DNA of 64,000 nucleotides, from contig NZ_CP193934.1 in the NCBI RefSeq assembly GCF_050859505.1, forward strand, positions 496,001 to 560,000. Reading direction: 5' to 3'. The notes under the pieces are model-generated. The model was not told where the DNA came from. It did no database searches and was given only the letters and a program-made list of their open reading frames with translations. Position numbers and translations under genes: made by a program. Positions 26,501-32,957 of the stretch are shown here, one piece after another. The stretch is from Marinirhabdus sp050859505. Its GTDB lineage: Bacteria > Bacteroidota > Bacteroidia > Flavobacteriales > Flavobacteriaceae. How positions within the stretch are numbered: the stretch's first letter is position 1; the number at the start of each line of letters is the position of its first letter.

Positions 26501-27019
26501 GTTATCATACCAACTTTCAAATAGCTGAATAAAGATCCACTGCGTCCATTTGTAATAAGATGGGTCGCTGGTACGCACTTCACGGCTCCAATCGAAACTA
26601 AAACCAATCTGATCCAGTTGCTTTCGGTAACCTGCAATTTTAGTTCCTTGTTTGTCGGTTCCGCCTTCAATATTCACTTGGGTAGTTTGCGCAGGATGCT
26701 GTCCTGTTTGAATAGCGAATTGCTCTGCCGGCAAACCAAAACTATCGTATCCCATTGGGTGCAGGACATTGAAACCCTTGTGACGCTTGTATCGTGCATA
26801 CACATCGCTTGCAATATATCCTAACGGATGCCCAACGTGTAACCCTGCTCCAGACGGATAAGGAAACATATCCAGCACGTAATATTTTGGCTTTTCGGCC
26901 CCCTCCTGGCCTCCCCCGGTAGGGGAGGAATCGTTTGGGTTATATGCTTTAAAAGTATTATTGTCGGCCCAATACTTTTGCCACTTCTCTTCAATATCGT
27001 TAAAATGATAGTTGCTCAT
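23546..27019 (-). CDS. leuS: Leucyl-tRNA synthetase with an in-frame DUF559 endonuclease domain and palindromic repeat insertions
   Basis: 1157 aa, about 200 more than flavobacterial LeuRS. HVGH (HIGH) lies in PYPSGAGLHVGH near the N-terminus and KMSKS near residue 928. At the start of the CP1 editing domain, between VEFK (ending K315) and FTIPVFTTRPDTIFG (from F460), about 144 residues are inserted. They contain a complete DUF559 domain (about 340-447) with FRRQHPI, YIVDFVC and IIEVDGEIH. Palindromic GC-rich repeats flank it and two more are inserted elsewhere (residues about 30-41 and 707-719). A further extra stretch of some 50 residues (about 815-877) precedes IHADVS. The frame is intact throughout; no intein splice motifs were seen. 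The synthetase core looks functional. Confidence 0.93.
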   Translation of the reverse strand: MSNYHFNDIEEKWQKYWADNNTFKAYNPNDSSPTGGGQEGAEKPKYYVLDMFPYPSGAGLHVGHPLGYIASDVYARYKRHKGFNVLHPMGYDSFGLPAEQFAIQTGQHPAQTTQVNIEGGTDKQGTKIAGYRKQLDQIGFSFDWSREVRTSDPSYYKWTQWIFIQLFESWYDNTANKARPVSELVALFSAEGNTKVNAVCDDDSTEFSAESWNAYSETQQQEILLKYRLTYLAETEVNWCPALGTVLANDEVVNGVSERGGHPVIRKKMKQWSMRINAYAQRLLDGLDTIDWPQPLKDSQTNWIGRSEGATVEFKVLPLAPSGGVGSRVNRLTGNSHIVGTLLERAKEMRKNPTKAENVLWQELRNKKSELKFRRQHPIHNYIVDFVCLEKRLIIEVDGEIHQHQLDKDAERELLLKEKKGFKILRFTNDEVINETEKVMSAIADVLKVLPSGEDLGGDFTIPVFTTRPDTIFGVSFMTLAPEHELVEEITTAEQKADIEAYKTATAKRSERERMADVKTISGAFTGAYAEHPFTKEPIPIWIGDYVLAGYGTGAVMSVPCGDQRDYDFAKHFDIDIPNIFEGVDISEEAYSDKDNTKIANSDFLNGLNYKKATKTAIYELEKLGAGTGKINYRLRDAVFSRQRYWGEPFPVYYKNGMPQMIDTKHLPIHLPEISEYLPTEDGQPPLGRAENWAWNTKTNKVVSKEHLSPSGGDREGDNGIYPLELNTMPGWAGSSTYMFRYMDPNNDEALASKEAMQYWENVDLYLGGSEHATGHLLYSRFWVKALYDLGHLQVEEPFKKLINQGMILGESAFVHRVSYNASAWGENANEIMLDLIKKTDKFPPLFVKNSALGNDDLVKKYLLNNKLVDKIEANNLSFEYTPIHADVSVVNNSNELDIEAFKNWREEFKDAEFITEEDGTFKVSREVEKMSKSKYNVVSPDEICKNYGADTLRLYEMFLGPLEQAKPWSMAGITGVHNFLKKLWKLYHTGDNGAFTVSANEASKDSLKILHKTIKKVADDIENFSFNTSVSTFMIAVNELTAEKCTSREVLEPFLILISPYAPHIAEELWSKLGHSESISEAPFPIFDSTHLVESSKEYPISFNGKMRFTLELPLNLSKDEIESAVMAHEKTAYYLEGRTPKKVIVVPGKIVNIVG
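24866..24900 (-). repeat. Solitary palindromic element in leuS (encodes SPSGGDREG)
   Basis: Perfect 7-bp stem CTCCCCC-TGA-GGGGGAG at 24880-24896, with a GTCCCCCTCTCGGT tail beside it. Read in the leuS frame it gives LSPSGGDREGD just before the conserved YPLELNTMPGWAG. It shares layout and peptide with the other three elements in this gene. Confidence 0.8.
25643..25676 (-). repeat. Palindromic element bounding the DUF559 insertion, downstream side in leuS
   Basis: Perfect 7-bp stem CCTCCCC-GGA-GGGGAGG at 25657-25673 with tail GTCCCCACCTAAAT at 25643-25656. Encodes LPSGEDLGGD. Its orientation is opposite to the element at 26044-26075, so the two form terminal inverted repeats around the nuclease domain. 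Confidence 0.82.
26044..26075 (-). repeat. Palindromic element bounding the DUF559 insertion, upstream side in leuS
   Basis: Contains the self-complementary CCTCCGGAGG (26049-26058) and the tail GGCTAGGGGGAGGACC. Encodes VLPLAPSGGVG directly after VEFK. It is in the reverse orientation to the other three elements in the gene. Confidence 0.8.
26899..26929 (-). repeat. Solitary palindromic element near the leuS N-terminus (encodes SSPTGGGQEG)
   Basis: 7-bp stem CCTCCCC (26910-26916) with GGGGAGG (26922-26928), tail CCCCCTCCTGG. It falls between NNTFKAYNP and EKPKYYVLDMFPYP, a variable spot just before the catalytic core. Same orientation and reading frame as the element at 24866. Confidence 0.78.
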
Positions 27020-27046
27020 TACTTATGTTTCAGTGAAAATAAAGCG

Positions 27047-27054
27047 CAAATTTA
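27047..27054 (-). promoter_or_regulatory. -7 box of leuS
   Basis: Minus-strand TAAATTTG matches TAnnTTTG, 27 bases before the ATG. The -33 position holds TTC rather than TTG. Confidence 0.45.
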
Positions 27055-27126
27055 CGGCTATTGCGCTGAATTCGAAATTGAAGAAGTACAAATTAATCTA
27101 ATAGGTCCAACTAATTTTAGTACCAT

Positions 27127-27221
27127 GTCAGTCTGAGCGCAGTCGAAGACTAATCAAAATGCGGAAATTAAATGCACTTCAACAAAGCCTGTCTTGAGCT
27201 TGACGAAAGGCTCAGTGTGAC
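27127..27221. repeat. Inverted-repeat element between leuS and ftsX
   Basis: Ends GTCAGTCTGAGC and GCTCAGTGTGAC are near-complementary, and AGTCGAAGAC / GTCTTGAGCTTGAC lie inside. It is related to the TCGACTGCGCTCGA family. It sits in the 366-base gap (27020-27385), which otherwise holds the leuS -7 box and the repeat at 27263; no gene is visible in it. Confidence 0.65.
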
Positions 27222-27262
27222 AAAACACAAGTAAAAATAATAAGTTAGATCACCTTTTTGGG

Positions 27263-27287
27263 AACCTGCCCGTCCGTCAGGCGGGTT
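27263..27287. repeat. Palindrome AACCTGCC...GGCGGGTT upstream of ftsX
   Basis: Eight-base arms (one G-T pair) around CGTCCGTCA, followed by TTGTTATTT on the plus strand. Related to the repeat at 11111. It might act as a weak terminator, but the T-run is interrupted. Confidence 0.55.
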
Positions 27288-27385
27288 TGTTATTTGAATT
27301 TTGTAATTTCTTCCAAATACTATATTACCATAGCATCACGTTAATAGAAATGATTGTATTTTTACACTATAAATAGACACACTCC

Positions 27386-28264
27386 ATGGCATCTAGTTTT
27401 GAAAAATACCAAAAACGACGATTGATTTCCTCTTACTTTTCCGTAGTTATCAGTATTTCGCTGGTACTTTTCTTATTGGGATTGTTGGGATTGTTGGTAC
27501 TGAATACAAAGAAAGTTGCCGATCATTTTAAAGAAAAAATTGCATTGACGGTCTATTTGAAAGACACCGCCAAAGAAGTTGAAATCACCGAATTAAAACA
27601 AAGTCTGGCCTTAGCCGAATACACAAAAACCGCCACCTTCGTCTCCAAAGAACAAGCTGCTGAAGAACACGCAGCCACCATTGGCGAAAATTTTATGGAC
27701 TTTTTGGGCTATAACCCGTTGCAGAACAGTATTGATGTGTATATGCTAGCCGATTATGTTTCTCCCACAAAACTGGAAGAAATTACCGCCGAAATCATGA
27801 CCAAGGATTTTGTAGATGAAGTAGTCTATGACAAACCCTTGATTGCCTTGCTGAACGACAACGTAAAAAAAGTAAGCCTTTGGGTGCTTATCATTAGCGG
27901 GATGTTTTTGTTTATTGCTGTTTTGTTAATTAATAGCTCCATTCGACTTTCGGTGTATGCAAAACGATTTACCATTAAAACCATGCAAATGGTGGGCGCC
28001 ACCAAAAGCTTTATTAGACGTCCATTTATATGGAAGAGCGTCCGATTAGGAATGGTAGGTGCTTTTTTGGCACTCATTGGAATGGGAATTGTCCTGTATT
28101 ATTTAAACCTGAGTTTTCCTGAATTGCAGTTACTGGAAGACAAAATATTGCTAGTCGCCTTGTTTGTAGGTGTGTTTTTAATAGGAGTATTTATTTCCTG
28201 GCTCAGCACTTTTTTCGCTACGCAACGCTTCTTGAATTTGAGAACGGATGAGCTTTATTATTAG
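27386..28264 (+). CDS. ftsX: Cell division protein FtsX
   Basis: 292 aa with the FtsX layout: one N-terminal helix (about 18-40), a periplasmic domain (about 45-165), then three helices. Conserved MVGATKSFIRRPFIWKSVRLG lies around 205-225. FtsX with FtsE controls peptidoglycan hydrolases at the septum; ftsE is not in the window, as is usual in flavobacteria. It heads a plus-strand run with a small lipoprotein, DUF3098, uppP and truB. Confidence 0.9.
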   Translation: MASSFEKYQKRRLISSYFSVVISISLVLFLLGLLGLLVLNTKKVADHFKEKIALTVYLKDTAKEVEITELKQSLALAEYTKTATFVSKEQAAEEHAATIGENFMDFLGYNPLQNSIDVYMLADYVSPTKLEEITAEIMTKDFVDEVVYDKPLIALLNDNVKKVSLWVLIISGMFLFIAVLLINSSIRLSVYAKRFTIKTMQMVGATKSFIRRPFIWKSVRLGMVGAFLALIGMGIVLYYLNLSFPELQLLEDKILLVALFVGVFLIGVFISWLSTFFATQRFLNLRTDELYY

Positions 28265-28322
28265 TCAGTAGACGGTAGCTTTTAGGCCGCTTCGCTTGTA
28301 GTAACATTTAAAAATTCAGAAT

Positions 28323-28685
28323 ATGAAGACATTAAAAATAATACTGGTTATTTTTTCAGTAGCAGTTTTACAAAGTTGTAGTATTCAGAATCCGAAGAAG
28401 GAAGACTGTATTACGAAAGAGATAAAAGTGGTGAAGATTACTGAAGGCGGTGTAAAAGATTTGGTATTTCACGAAGCAAATGGCGACTTTTATTATATAA
28501 ATAGAGGCCTCGAAAACGGCTTCACAATTGAAGGTACTGAAGAAGCTGTTTTAAATAAAACTGTTACCTTGCACCTGTATAAATTTTGGTTTGGAACAGA
28601 AAGTGAGCACATCTCACAATTAGAAGTACATGGAGACGTTCTATATTCAGAATTTCCAGAGAAATCGACTGCAATTAACCATTAA
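28323..28685 (+). CDS. Small lipoprotein of unknown function
   Basis: 120 aa with a lipoprotein signal (VLQSC, Cys19). The remaining 100 residues are a short beta-rich domain with no motif I recognise. It separates ftsX from DUF3098, two genes that are usually adjacent in this family, so it may be an accessory insertion in the operon. Codons look like those of its neighbours. Confidence 0.65.
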   Translation: MKTLKIILVIFSVAVLQSCSIQNPKKEDCITKEIKVVKITEGGVKDLVFHEANGDFYYINRGLENGFTIEGTEEAVLNKTVTLHLYKFWFGTESEHISQLEVHGDVLYSEFPEKSTAINH

Positions 28686-28696
28686 ATAGTTACGTT

Positions 28697-28960
28697 TTGG
28701 GAGAACAAAAGAGAAAAGAAGAAGTTGCCAATAGTACAACCTTCATATTTGAGAAAAGAAATTATCAATTTATGTTGCTAGGCGTTGCCTTTATCGCACT
28801 CGGTTTTATCTTAATGACCGGTGGCGGAAGTGACGATCCCACTATTTTTAATCCAGAAATCTACAGCTGGAGACGCATTCGTTTAGCACCTGCTATGATC
28901 TTAATTGGTTTTGGTATTGAGGTGTACGCAATTTTATTGAATCCGCACAAGAAAAAGTAA
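28697..28960 (+). CDS. DUF3098 membrane protein
   Basis: 87 aa with two helices (about 27-45 and 62-80) and the DUF3098 pattern GFILMTGGGSDDPTIFNPEIYSWRR in between (split here by the loop). Starts with TTG at 28697. It lies 3 bases before uppP and is almost always found between ftsX and uppP in Bacteroidota, which suggests a role in envelope growth or division. No biochemical function is known to me. Confidence 0.85.
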   Translation: MGEQKRKEEVANSTTFIFEKRNYQFMLLGVAFIALGFILMTGGGSDDPTIFNPEIYSWRRIRLAPAMILIGFGIEVYAILLNPHKKK

Positions 28961-28963
28961 CGT

Positions 28964-29755
28964 ATGGAAGCTTGGGAAGCCATTGTACTTGGCATTATTC
29001 AAGGCTTAACCGAGTTTTTACCTGTTTCCTCTAGTGGTCACTTAGAGTTGGGAAAAGCCATTATGGGCGACACTACCGTGCCTGAAGAAAGCCTATTATT
29101 TACCGTTGTTTTACATTTTGCTACGGCATTAAGTACCATTGTTGTTTTCAGAAAAGACATTTGGGAAATCATAAGCGGTTTGCTGAAATTTAAATGGAAC
29201 GAAGAAACACAGTTTGTTGTAAAAATCATCGTCTCCATGATTCCTGCAGCCATCATAGGAGTACTTTTTGAAGAAGAATTGGAATCCTTTTTTGGTGGAA
29301 GTATTGCCTTTGTGGGTGCTATGCTTATTGTCACCGCTATTTTATTATGGTTGGCAGACAAAGCAAAAAGCACAGAAAAAAAAGTATCGTTTAGCAACGC
29401 TTTTGTAATTGGAATTGCACAAGCCATTGCTATGTTACCTGGTATATCAAGGAGCGGGGCGACTATTTCAACTTCAGTTTTATTAGGAAACGACAAAAGT
29501 AAAGCGGCACGATTTTCATTTTTAATGGTGGTGCCACTCATCTTTGGAAAGATCGCGAAAGATGTTCTTAGTGGCGAACTTACATCTGAAGCGACTAATT
29601 TCACTACGCTTGGCCTCGGTTTTGTCGCTGCATTTATCGCAGGACTCTTTGCCTGTACCTGGATGATTGCCTTGGTGAAGAAAAGCAAGCTAAGCTGGTT
29701 TGCTATTTACTGCTTAATCGTAGGTGTTATCGCAATAGTTGTTAGCTTTGCCTAA
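28964..29755 (+). CDS. uppP: Undecaprenyl-diphosphate phosphatase
   Basis: 263 aa, seven or eight helices. BacA-type signatures: GLTEFLPVSSSGHLEL at about 14-29 and LPGISRSGATIS at about 158-169. It recycles the lipid carrier undecaprenyl diphosphate to the monophosphate for cell-wall synthesis. Ends one base before the truB start. Confidence 0.95.
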   Translation: MEAWEAIVLGIIQGLTEFLPVSSSGHLELGKAIMGDTTVPEESLLFTVVLHFATALSTIVVFRKDIWEIISGLLKFKWNEETQFVVKIIVSMIPAAIIGVLFEEELESFFGGSIAFVGAMLIVTAILLWLADKAKSTEKKVSFSNAFVIGIAQAIAMLPGISRSGATISTSVLLGNDKSKAARFSFLMVVPLIFGKIAKDVLSGELTSEATNFTTLGLGFVAAFIAGLFACTWMIALVKKSKLSWFAIYCLIVGVIAIVVSFA

Positions 29756-29756
29756 T

Positions 29757-30455
29757 ATGACTGCAGAAGACTACAAAGACGGACAACTTATCTTAATAGA
29801 CAAACCCTTGAACTGGACTTCCTTTCAAGTGGTAAACAAAATTCGCTGGTTAATCCGAAAACAATTCAATATTAAAAAAATTAAAGTAGGACACGCCGGA
29901 ACGTTAGATCCGTTGGCCTCTGGCTTGCTTATTCTCTGCACTGGAAAATTTACTAAACAGATTGAAAACTACCAGGCACAACACAAAGAATACACTGGAA
30001 CCTTTACATTAGGAGGAACTACCCCAAGCTACGATCTGGAAACTGAAATTGACCAGACTTTCGATATTTCAGCAATTACAGAAGCTCAGATTCACGAAGC
30101 TACACAGCAATTTATAGGCGAAATCCAGCAACAACCTCCCGTTTTTTCAGCCTTAAAGAAAGAAGGAAAACGGTTGTACGAATACGCCAGAGCTGGGGAA
30201 ACCATTGAAATTCCTGCGCGATCCATACATATTTCAGCATTTGAAATTACCAATATAGATTTACCTACTATTTCATTCAGAGTAGCCTGCGGAAAAGGAA
30301 CTTATATTAGGTCGCTAGCACACGATTTTGGAAAAGTATTGAATAACGGAGCACACCTTTCGGCATTGCGACGCACTAAGATTGGTGATTATGTAGTGAA
30401 TGATGCTATATCTATTGAAGCATTCGAAGCACAGCTAAAAAGCACTTCCTCTTAA
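29757..30455 (+). CDS. truB: tRNA pseudouridine(55) synthase
   Basis: About 232 aa from ATG 29757 (MTAEDYKDGQLILIDKP), directly after the uppP stop. A longer frame would overlap uppP and is not needed. The catalytic aspartate is in KVGHAGTLDPLASGLL; KPLNWTSF and GTYIRSLAHDFG are the other family motifs. It makes pseudouridine 55 in the T-loop of tRNAs. Confidence 0.94.
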   Translation: MTAEDYKDGQLILIDKPLNWTSFQVVNKIRWLIRKQFNIKKIKVGHAGTLDPLASGLLILCTGKFTKQIENYQAQHKEYTGTFTLGGTTPSYDLETEIDQTFDISAITEAQIHEATQQFIGEIQQQPPVFSALKKEGKRLYEYARAGETIEIPARSIHISAFEITNIDLPTISFRVACGKGTYIRSLAHDFGKVLNNGAHLSALRRTKIGDYVVNDAISIEAFEAQLKSTSS

Positions 30456-30506
30456 CAAGTCGTTAATCTACAAGGAGTTTTCAGTAAATTTTCGGTTATT
30501 GCACTC

Positions 30507-31229
30507 GTGAACTTTAATTACTCATACCGCGCATTTGTAATTACCTGCCTTCTTTTTGCGATTTTTTTCCTAGCACTGTATAGTTGGAAATTGGGAAAAG
30601 GGCAAGAACCCTTTGACCCAAAATACGACATAGAGTATGTAGCAACAGATCCTCTTTTAGAAGAAGAAAAGCTGGAAGAATTAATGGCGCTTTCAGAAAT
30701 AGAAAATTCTAAGATAGAAACCAACAGAGCTTATAACGAAGCTGAAGAATTTTTAAAAAAAGGTAGTGATGCTGAAGAAGAAGAAAGTTTTGAAGAAAAA
30801 TTGGCTAAAATGGATGCCGCCATCGACAAAGGGCTCACCAATAATTCTGAAGCAGAAATAAAAGCTGCCAAAGAAAAAATGAAGGAAACTTTCGAAACAT
30901 CCTTAAAAAAAGATACTGGAAAAAAGAAATCGGCCAAAGGCAGCAACCGCCGAACTACCATTAGCTACAGCTTAAAAGACAGAACAGCATTAGAGTTACC
31001 CAACCCGGTATACACCTGCGATGGCGGTGGTAAAATAGTAATCTCTATTGAGGTAAATGCTTTAGGGCGTATCACAAATGCAACCTACAACAAAGGTCTT
31101 TCTACCACAACAAATGGATGTCTTATAGATAGTGCGCTAGAATATACAAGTCAAGCAAGGTTCACAACCTTGGCAGGCAAAGATGGACAGGTAGGAACAA
31201 TTAGCTACAATTTTCCCGGGCAGAATTAA
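30507..31229 (+). CDS. Membrane-anchored TonB-like C-terminal domain protein
   Basis: 240 aa, GTG start. One helix at about 9-27, then a long acidic and charged region (about 45-150) likely to be coiled coil, and a C-terminal domain of about 75 residues. VISIEVNALGRITNATYNKG and CLIDSALEYTSQARF follow the pattern of TonB/energy-transducer C-termini. It probably spans the periplasm, but no ExbB/ExbD genes are near. Its TAA stop shares the TTAA tetranucleotide with the convergent thioredoxin-like gene. Confidence 0.6.
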   Translation: MNFNYSYRAFVITCLLFAIFFLALYSWKLGKGQEPFDPKYDIEYVATDPLLEEEKLEELMALSEIENSKIETNRAYNEAEEFLKKGSDAEEEESFEEKLAKMDAAIDKGLTNNSEAEIKAAKEKMKETFETSLKKDTGKKKSAKGSNRRTTISYSLKDRTALELPNPVYTCDGGGKIVISIEVNALGRITNATYNKGLSTTTNGCLIDSALEYTSQARFTTLAGKDGQVGTISYNFPGQN

Positions 31230-31840
31230 ACGATCAAATCTGCTAAATCTTTAAAAATATTCTGCCCCTTATCTTTGGTGTACCAAAGCTGCAAATCTTT
31301 TTTAAATTCTGGACTCAAAGCTCCGTGATCTGTTTTATATTGGTTAACCAGCTCGGTAGCTTCTGAAGGTCTTGGCCCCCAATCTCCTACTACTTTTTGA
31401 GATTCAGTATCAAACAAAATAAGTTTTGGGATAGAGCGCCCACCATGTGTTAAGAAAGCATCCATTACTTCAAGATTTTCATCGCGTAAGAGTACCTTTA
31501 AACCTATAGAAGGTACTAGACTAGCAATTATATTCATGGCCGGCATGCTCTGAGCCGCATCGCCACACCAGCTTTCGGTTAAAACTATCCAGGTTTGCTT
31601 TTTGGTGGTATTCTTTAAGCTATTTACTACAGCTTCAGAAGGTATTAGGGTTTTATCCAACCGTTTCATTCTGGCATTGTTCAATTGGGTGTATTCGCTT
31701 AAGGCTTCGGTTTGATCTTCACCTGTACTGGTTTCATTAGCGGCGTGCTGGGCTACCAAATCTCTGTATGTTTTATAAGGTATTGCTTTAGACAGCGCTT
31801 CCAACACCAGCGTATCTTTTGTTTTTTGTAAAATTTCCAT
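31226..31840 (-). CDS. Thioredoxin-family protein without CxxC
   Basis: 204 aa. After an N-terminal helical part (1-85) comes a thioredoxin fold with WIVLTESWCGDAAQSMP, where the usual WCxxC is WCGDAAQ: the second cysteine is missing. A cis-proline follows in RSIPKLILF. This single-Cys subtype is frequent in Bacteroidota, so it is probably not a disulfide exchanger of the classic kind. Function unknown. Confidence 0.8.
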   Translation of the reverse strand: MEILQKTKDTLVLEALSKAIPYKTYRDLVAQHAANETSTGEDQTEALSEYTQLNNARMKRLDKTLIPSEAVVNSLKNTTKKQTWIVLTESWCGDAAQSMPAMNIIASLVPSIGLKVLLRDENLEVMDAFLTHGGRSIPKLILFDTESQKVVGDWGPRPSEATELVNQYKTDHGALSPEFKKDLQLWYTKDKGQNIFKDLADLIV

Positions 31841-31900
31841 ACCTACTAGGACGTACTTTTTTTATAAATCTTACTACCTTTAAAACAATAGTATAAAATC

Positions 31901-32464
31901 ATGGAAAAAAAACGCTGTTGGTGGTGTGGAGACGACCCACTATATATTGAATATCACGATACTGAATGGGGTGTACCCGTAAAAGACGATGACAAATTAT
32001 TCGAGTTTTTAATACTGGAAACCTTTCAAGCAGGATTGAGTTGGATTACTGTGCTCAAAAAACGTGAAAATTTCAGAAAAGCGTTTGACCATTTTAACTA
32101 TAAAAAAATTGCCTCCTATTCCGAAGAAAAAGTACAGGCACTACTCCAAGATGCTAGCATTATACGAAACAAGCTGAAAGTGCGTGCTACCATTACGAAC
32201 GCTCAGGCATTTATGAAGATCCAGGAGGAGTTTGGTAGTTTTAGTGACTACATCTGGGGGTTTGTGGATGGAAAGCCTATTCAGAATTTTTTACAGGATA
32301 GGTCTGACGTTCAGGCTAACACACCTCTAAGTGATAAAATAAGTAAAGATTTAAAAAGGCGTGGGTTTAAGTTTGTAGGCACCACCGTACTATATGCGCA
32401 CATGCAGGCAACTGGCATGGTAAACGACCATCTGGTCGATTGCTTTCGGTATAAAGAAGTTTAA
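31901..32464 (+). CDS. tag: DNA-3-methyladenine glycosylase I
   Basis: 187 aa, full length. N-terminal CWWCGDDPLYIEYHDTEWG provides a zinc-binding Cys and the conserved HDTEWG. FQAGLSWITVLKKRENFR and the C-terminal FVGTTVLYAHMQATGMVNDH (read in two halves) complete the family pattern, with the last zinc-site residues His/Cys near 178-182. Removes 3-methyladenine from DNA in base-excision repair. It abuts the next convergent gene with no spacing. Confidence 0.94.
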   Translation: MEKKRCWWCGDDPLYIEYHDTEWGVPVKDDDKLFEFLILETFQAGLSWITVLKKRENFRKAFDHFNYKKIASYSEEKVQALLQDASIIRNKLKVRATITNAQAFMKIQEEFGSFSDYIWGFVDGKPIQNFLQDRSDVQANTPLSDKISKDLKRRGFKFVGTTVLYAHMQATGMVNDHLVDCFRYKEV

Positions 32465-32812
32465 TTATTGTGTGTCTTTTACTATGGCCAGGTATCTATT
32501 CTTTTTGGTATCTACCTTAAGCACTTTTAGAGTTTGATGGTAGCGGTATCTTGAAGTTTCATCTTTTGGAAGTTCCATTTCAAACCACTTTTCGAACCAT
32601 TTTTTAGCCTCTTTGTAATTACTGCGAAAGTATTGTGTGTTGGCCAATTTCTTATAAATCTCTAGCGTAGGATACCCTTCCTTTATGGTTTGTTCGTACA
32701 CTTTAACAATATCAATATCTTTATTTACATCTGTTTTTTTTTGAGATAAACTAGTAAAGGAAATAAACAGAAGAAGTACAAAAGCAATGAGCTTGGAGCT
32801 GTGCTCTTTCAT
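32465..32812 (-). CDS. Small secreted protein with a TPR-like segment
   Basis: 115 aa with a signal peptide (about 1-24, ending SLSQ). Residues about 38-75 (VYEQTIKEGYPTLEIYKKLAN) look like one to two tetratricopeptide-type helix pairs. No catalytic motif. Function unknown; possibly a fragment of a larger TPR family, but both ends look natural. Confidence 0.6.
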   Translation of the reverse strand: MKEHSSKLIAFVLLLFISFTSLSQKKTDVNKDIDIVKVYEQTIKEGYPTLEIYKKLANTQYFRSNYKEAKKWFEKWFEMELPKDETSRYRYHQTLKVLKVDTKKNRYLAIVKDTQ

Positions 32813-32907
32813 AATTTGGGGATTTAGATGTAAACAGTAACAATATGGTAAATATCTGATTAAAAACCAAACAAATCCGATGAACTACATATTTTAGTGA
32901 AAAAAAT

Positions 32908-32934
32908 ATGCCGCTACTTAAAAAGTAACGGCAT
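32908..32934 (-). terminator. Intrinsic terminator after the agmatine deiminase-family gene
   Basis: Arms ATGCCG...TACTT and AAGTA...CGGCAT with single-base bulges. On the minus strand it is followed by a T-run (the A-run at 32900-32906 on the plus strand). It lies 24 bases after the stop codon of the gene at 32958. Confidence 0.8.
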
Positions 32935-32957
32935 AGTAGTCTCCATATTGTCTTTTT

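Noticed and set aside
29038..29688. 216-codon frame antisense to uppP
   Set aside because: Shadow of a well-conserved gene; low-complexity product and no homology pattern.
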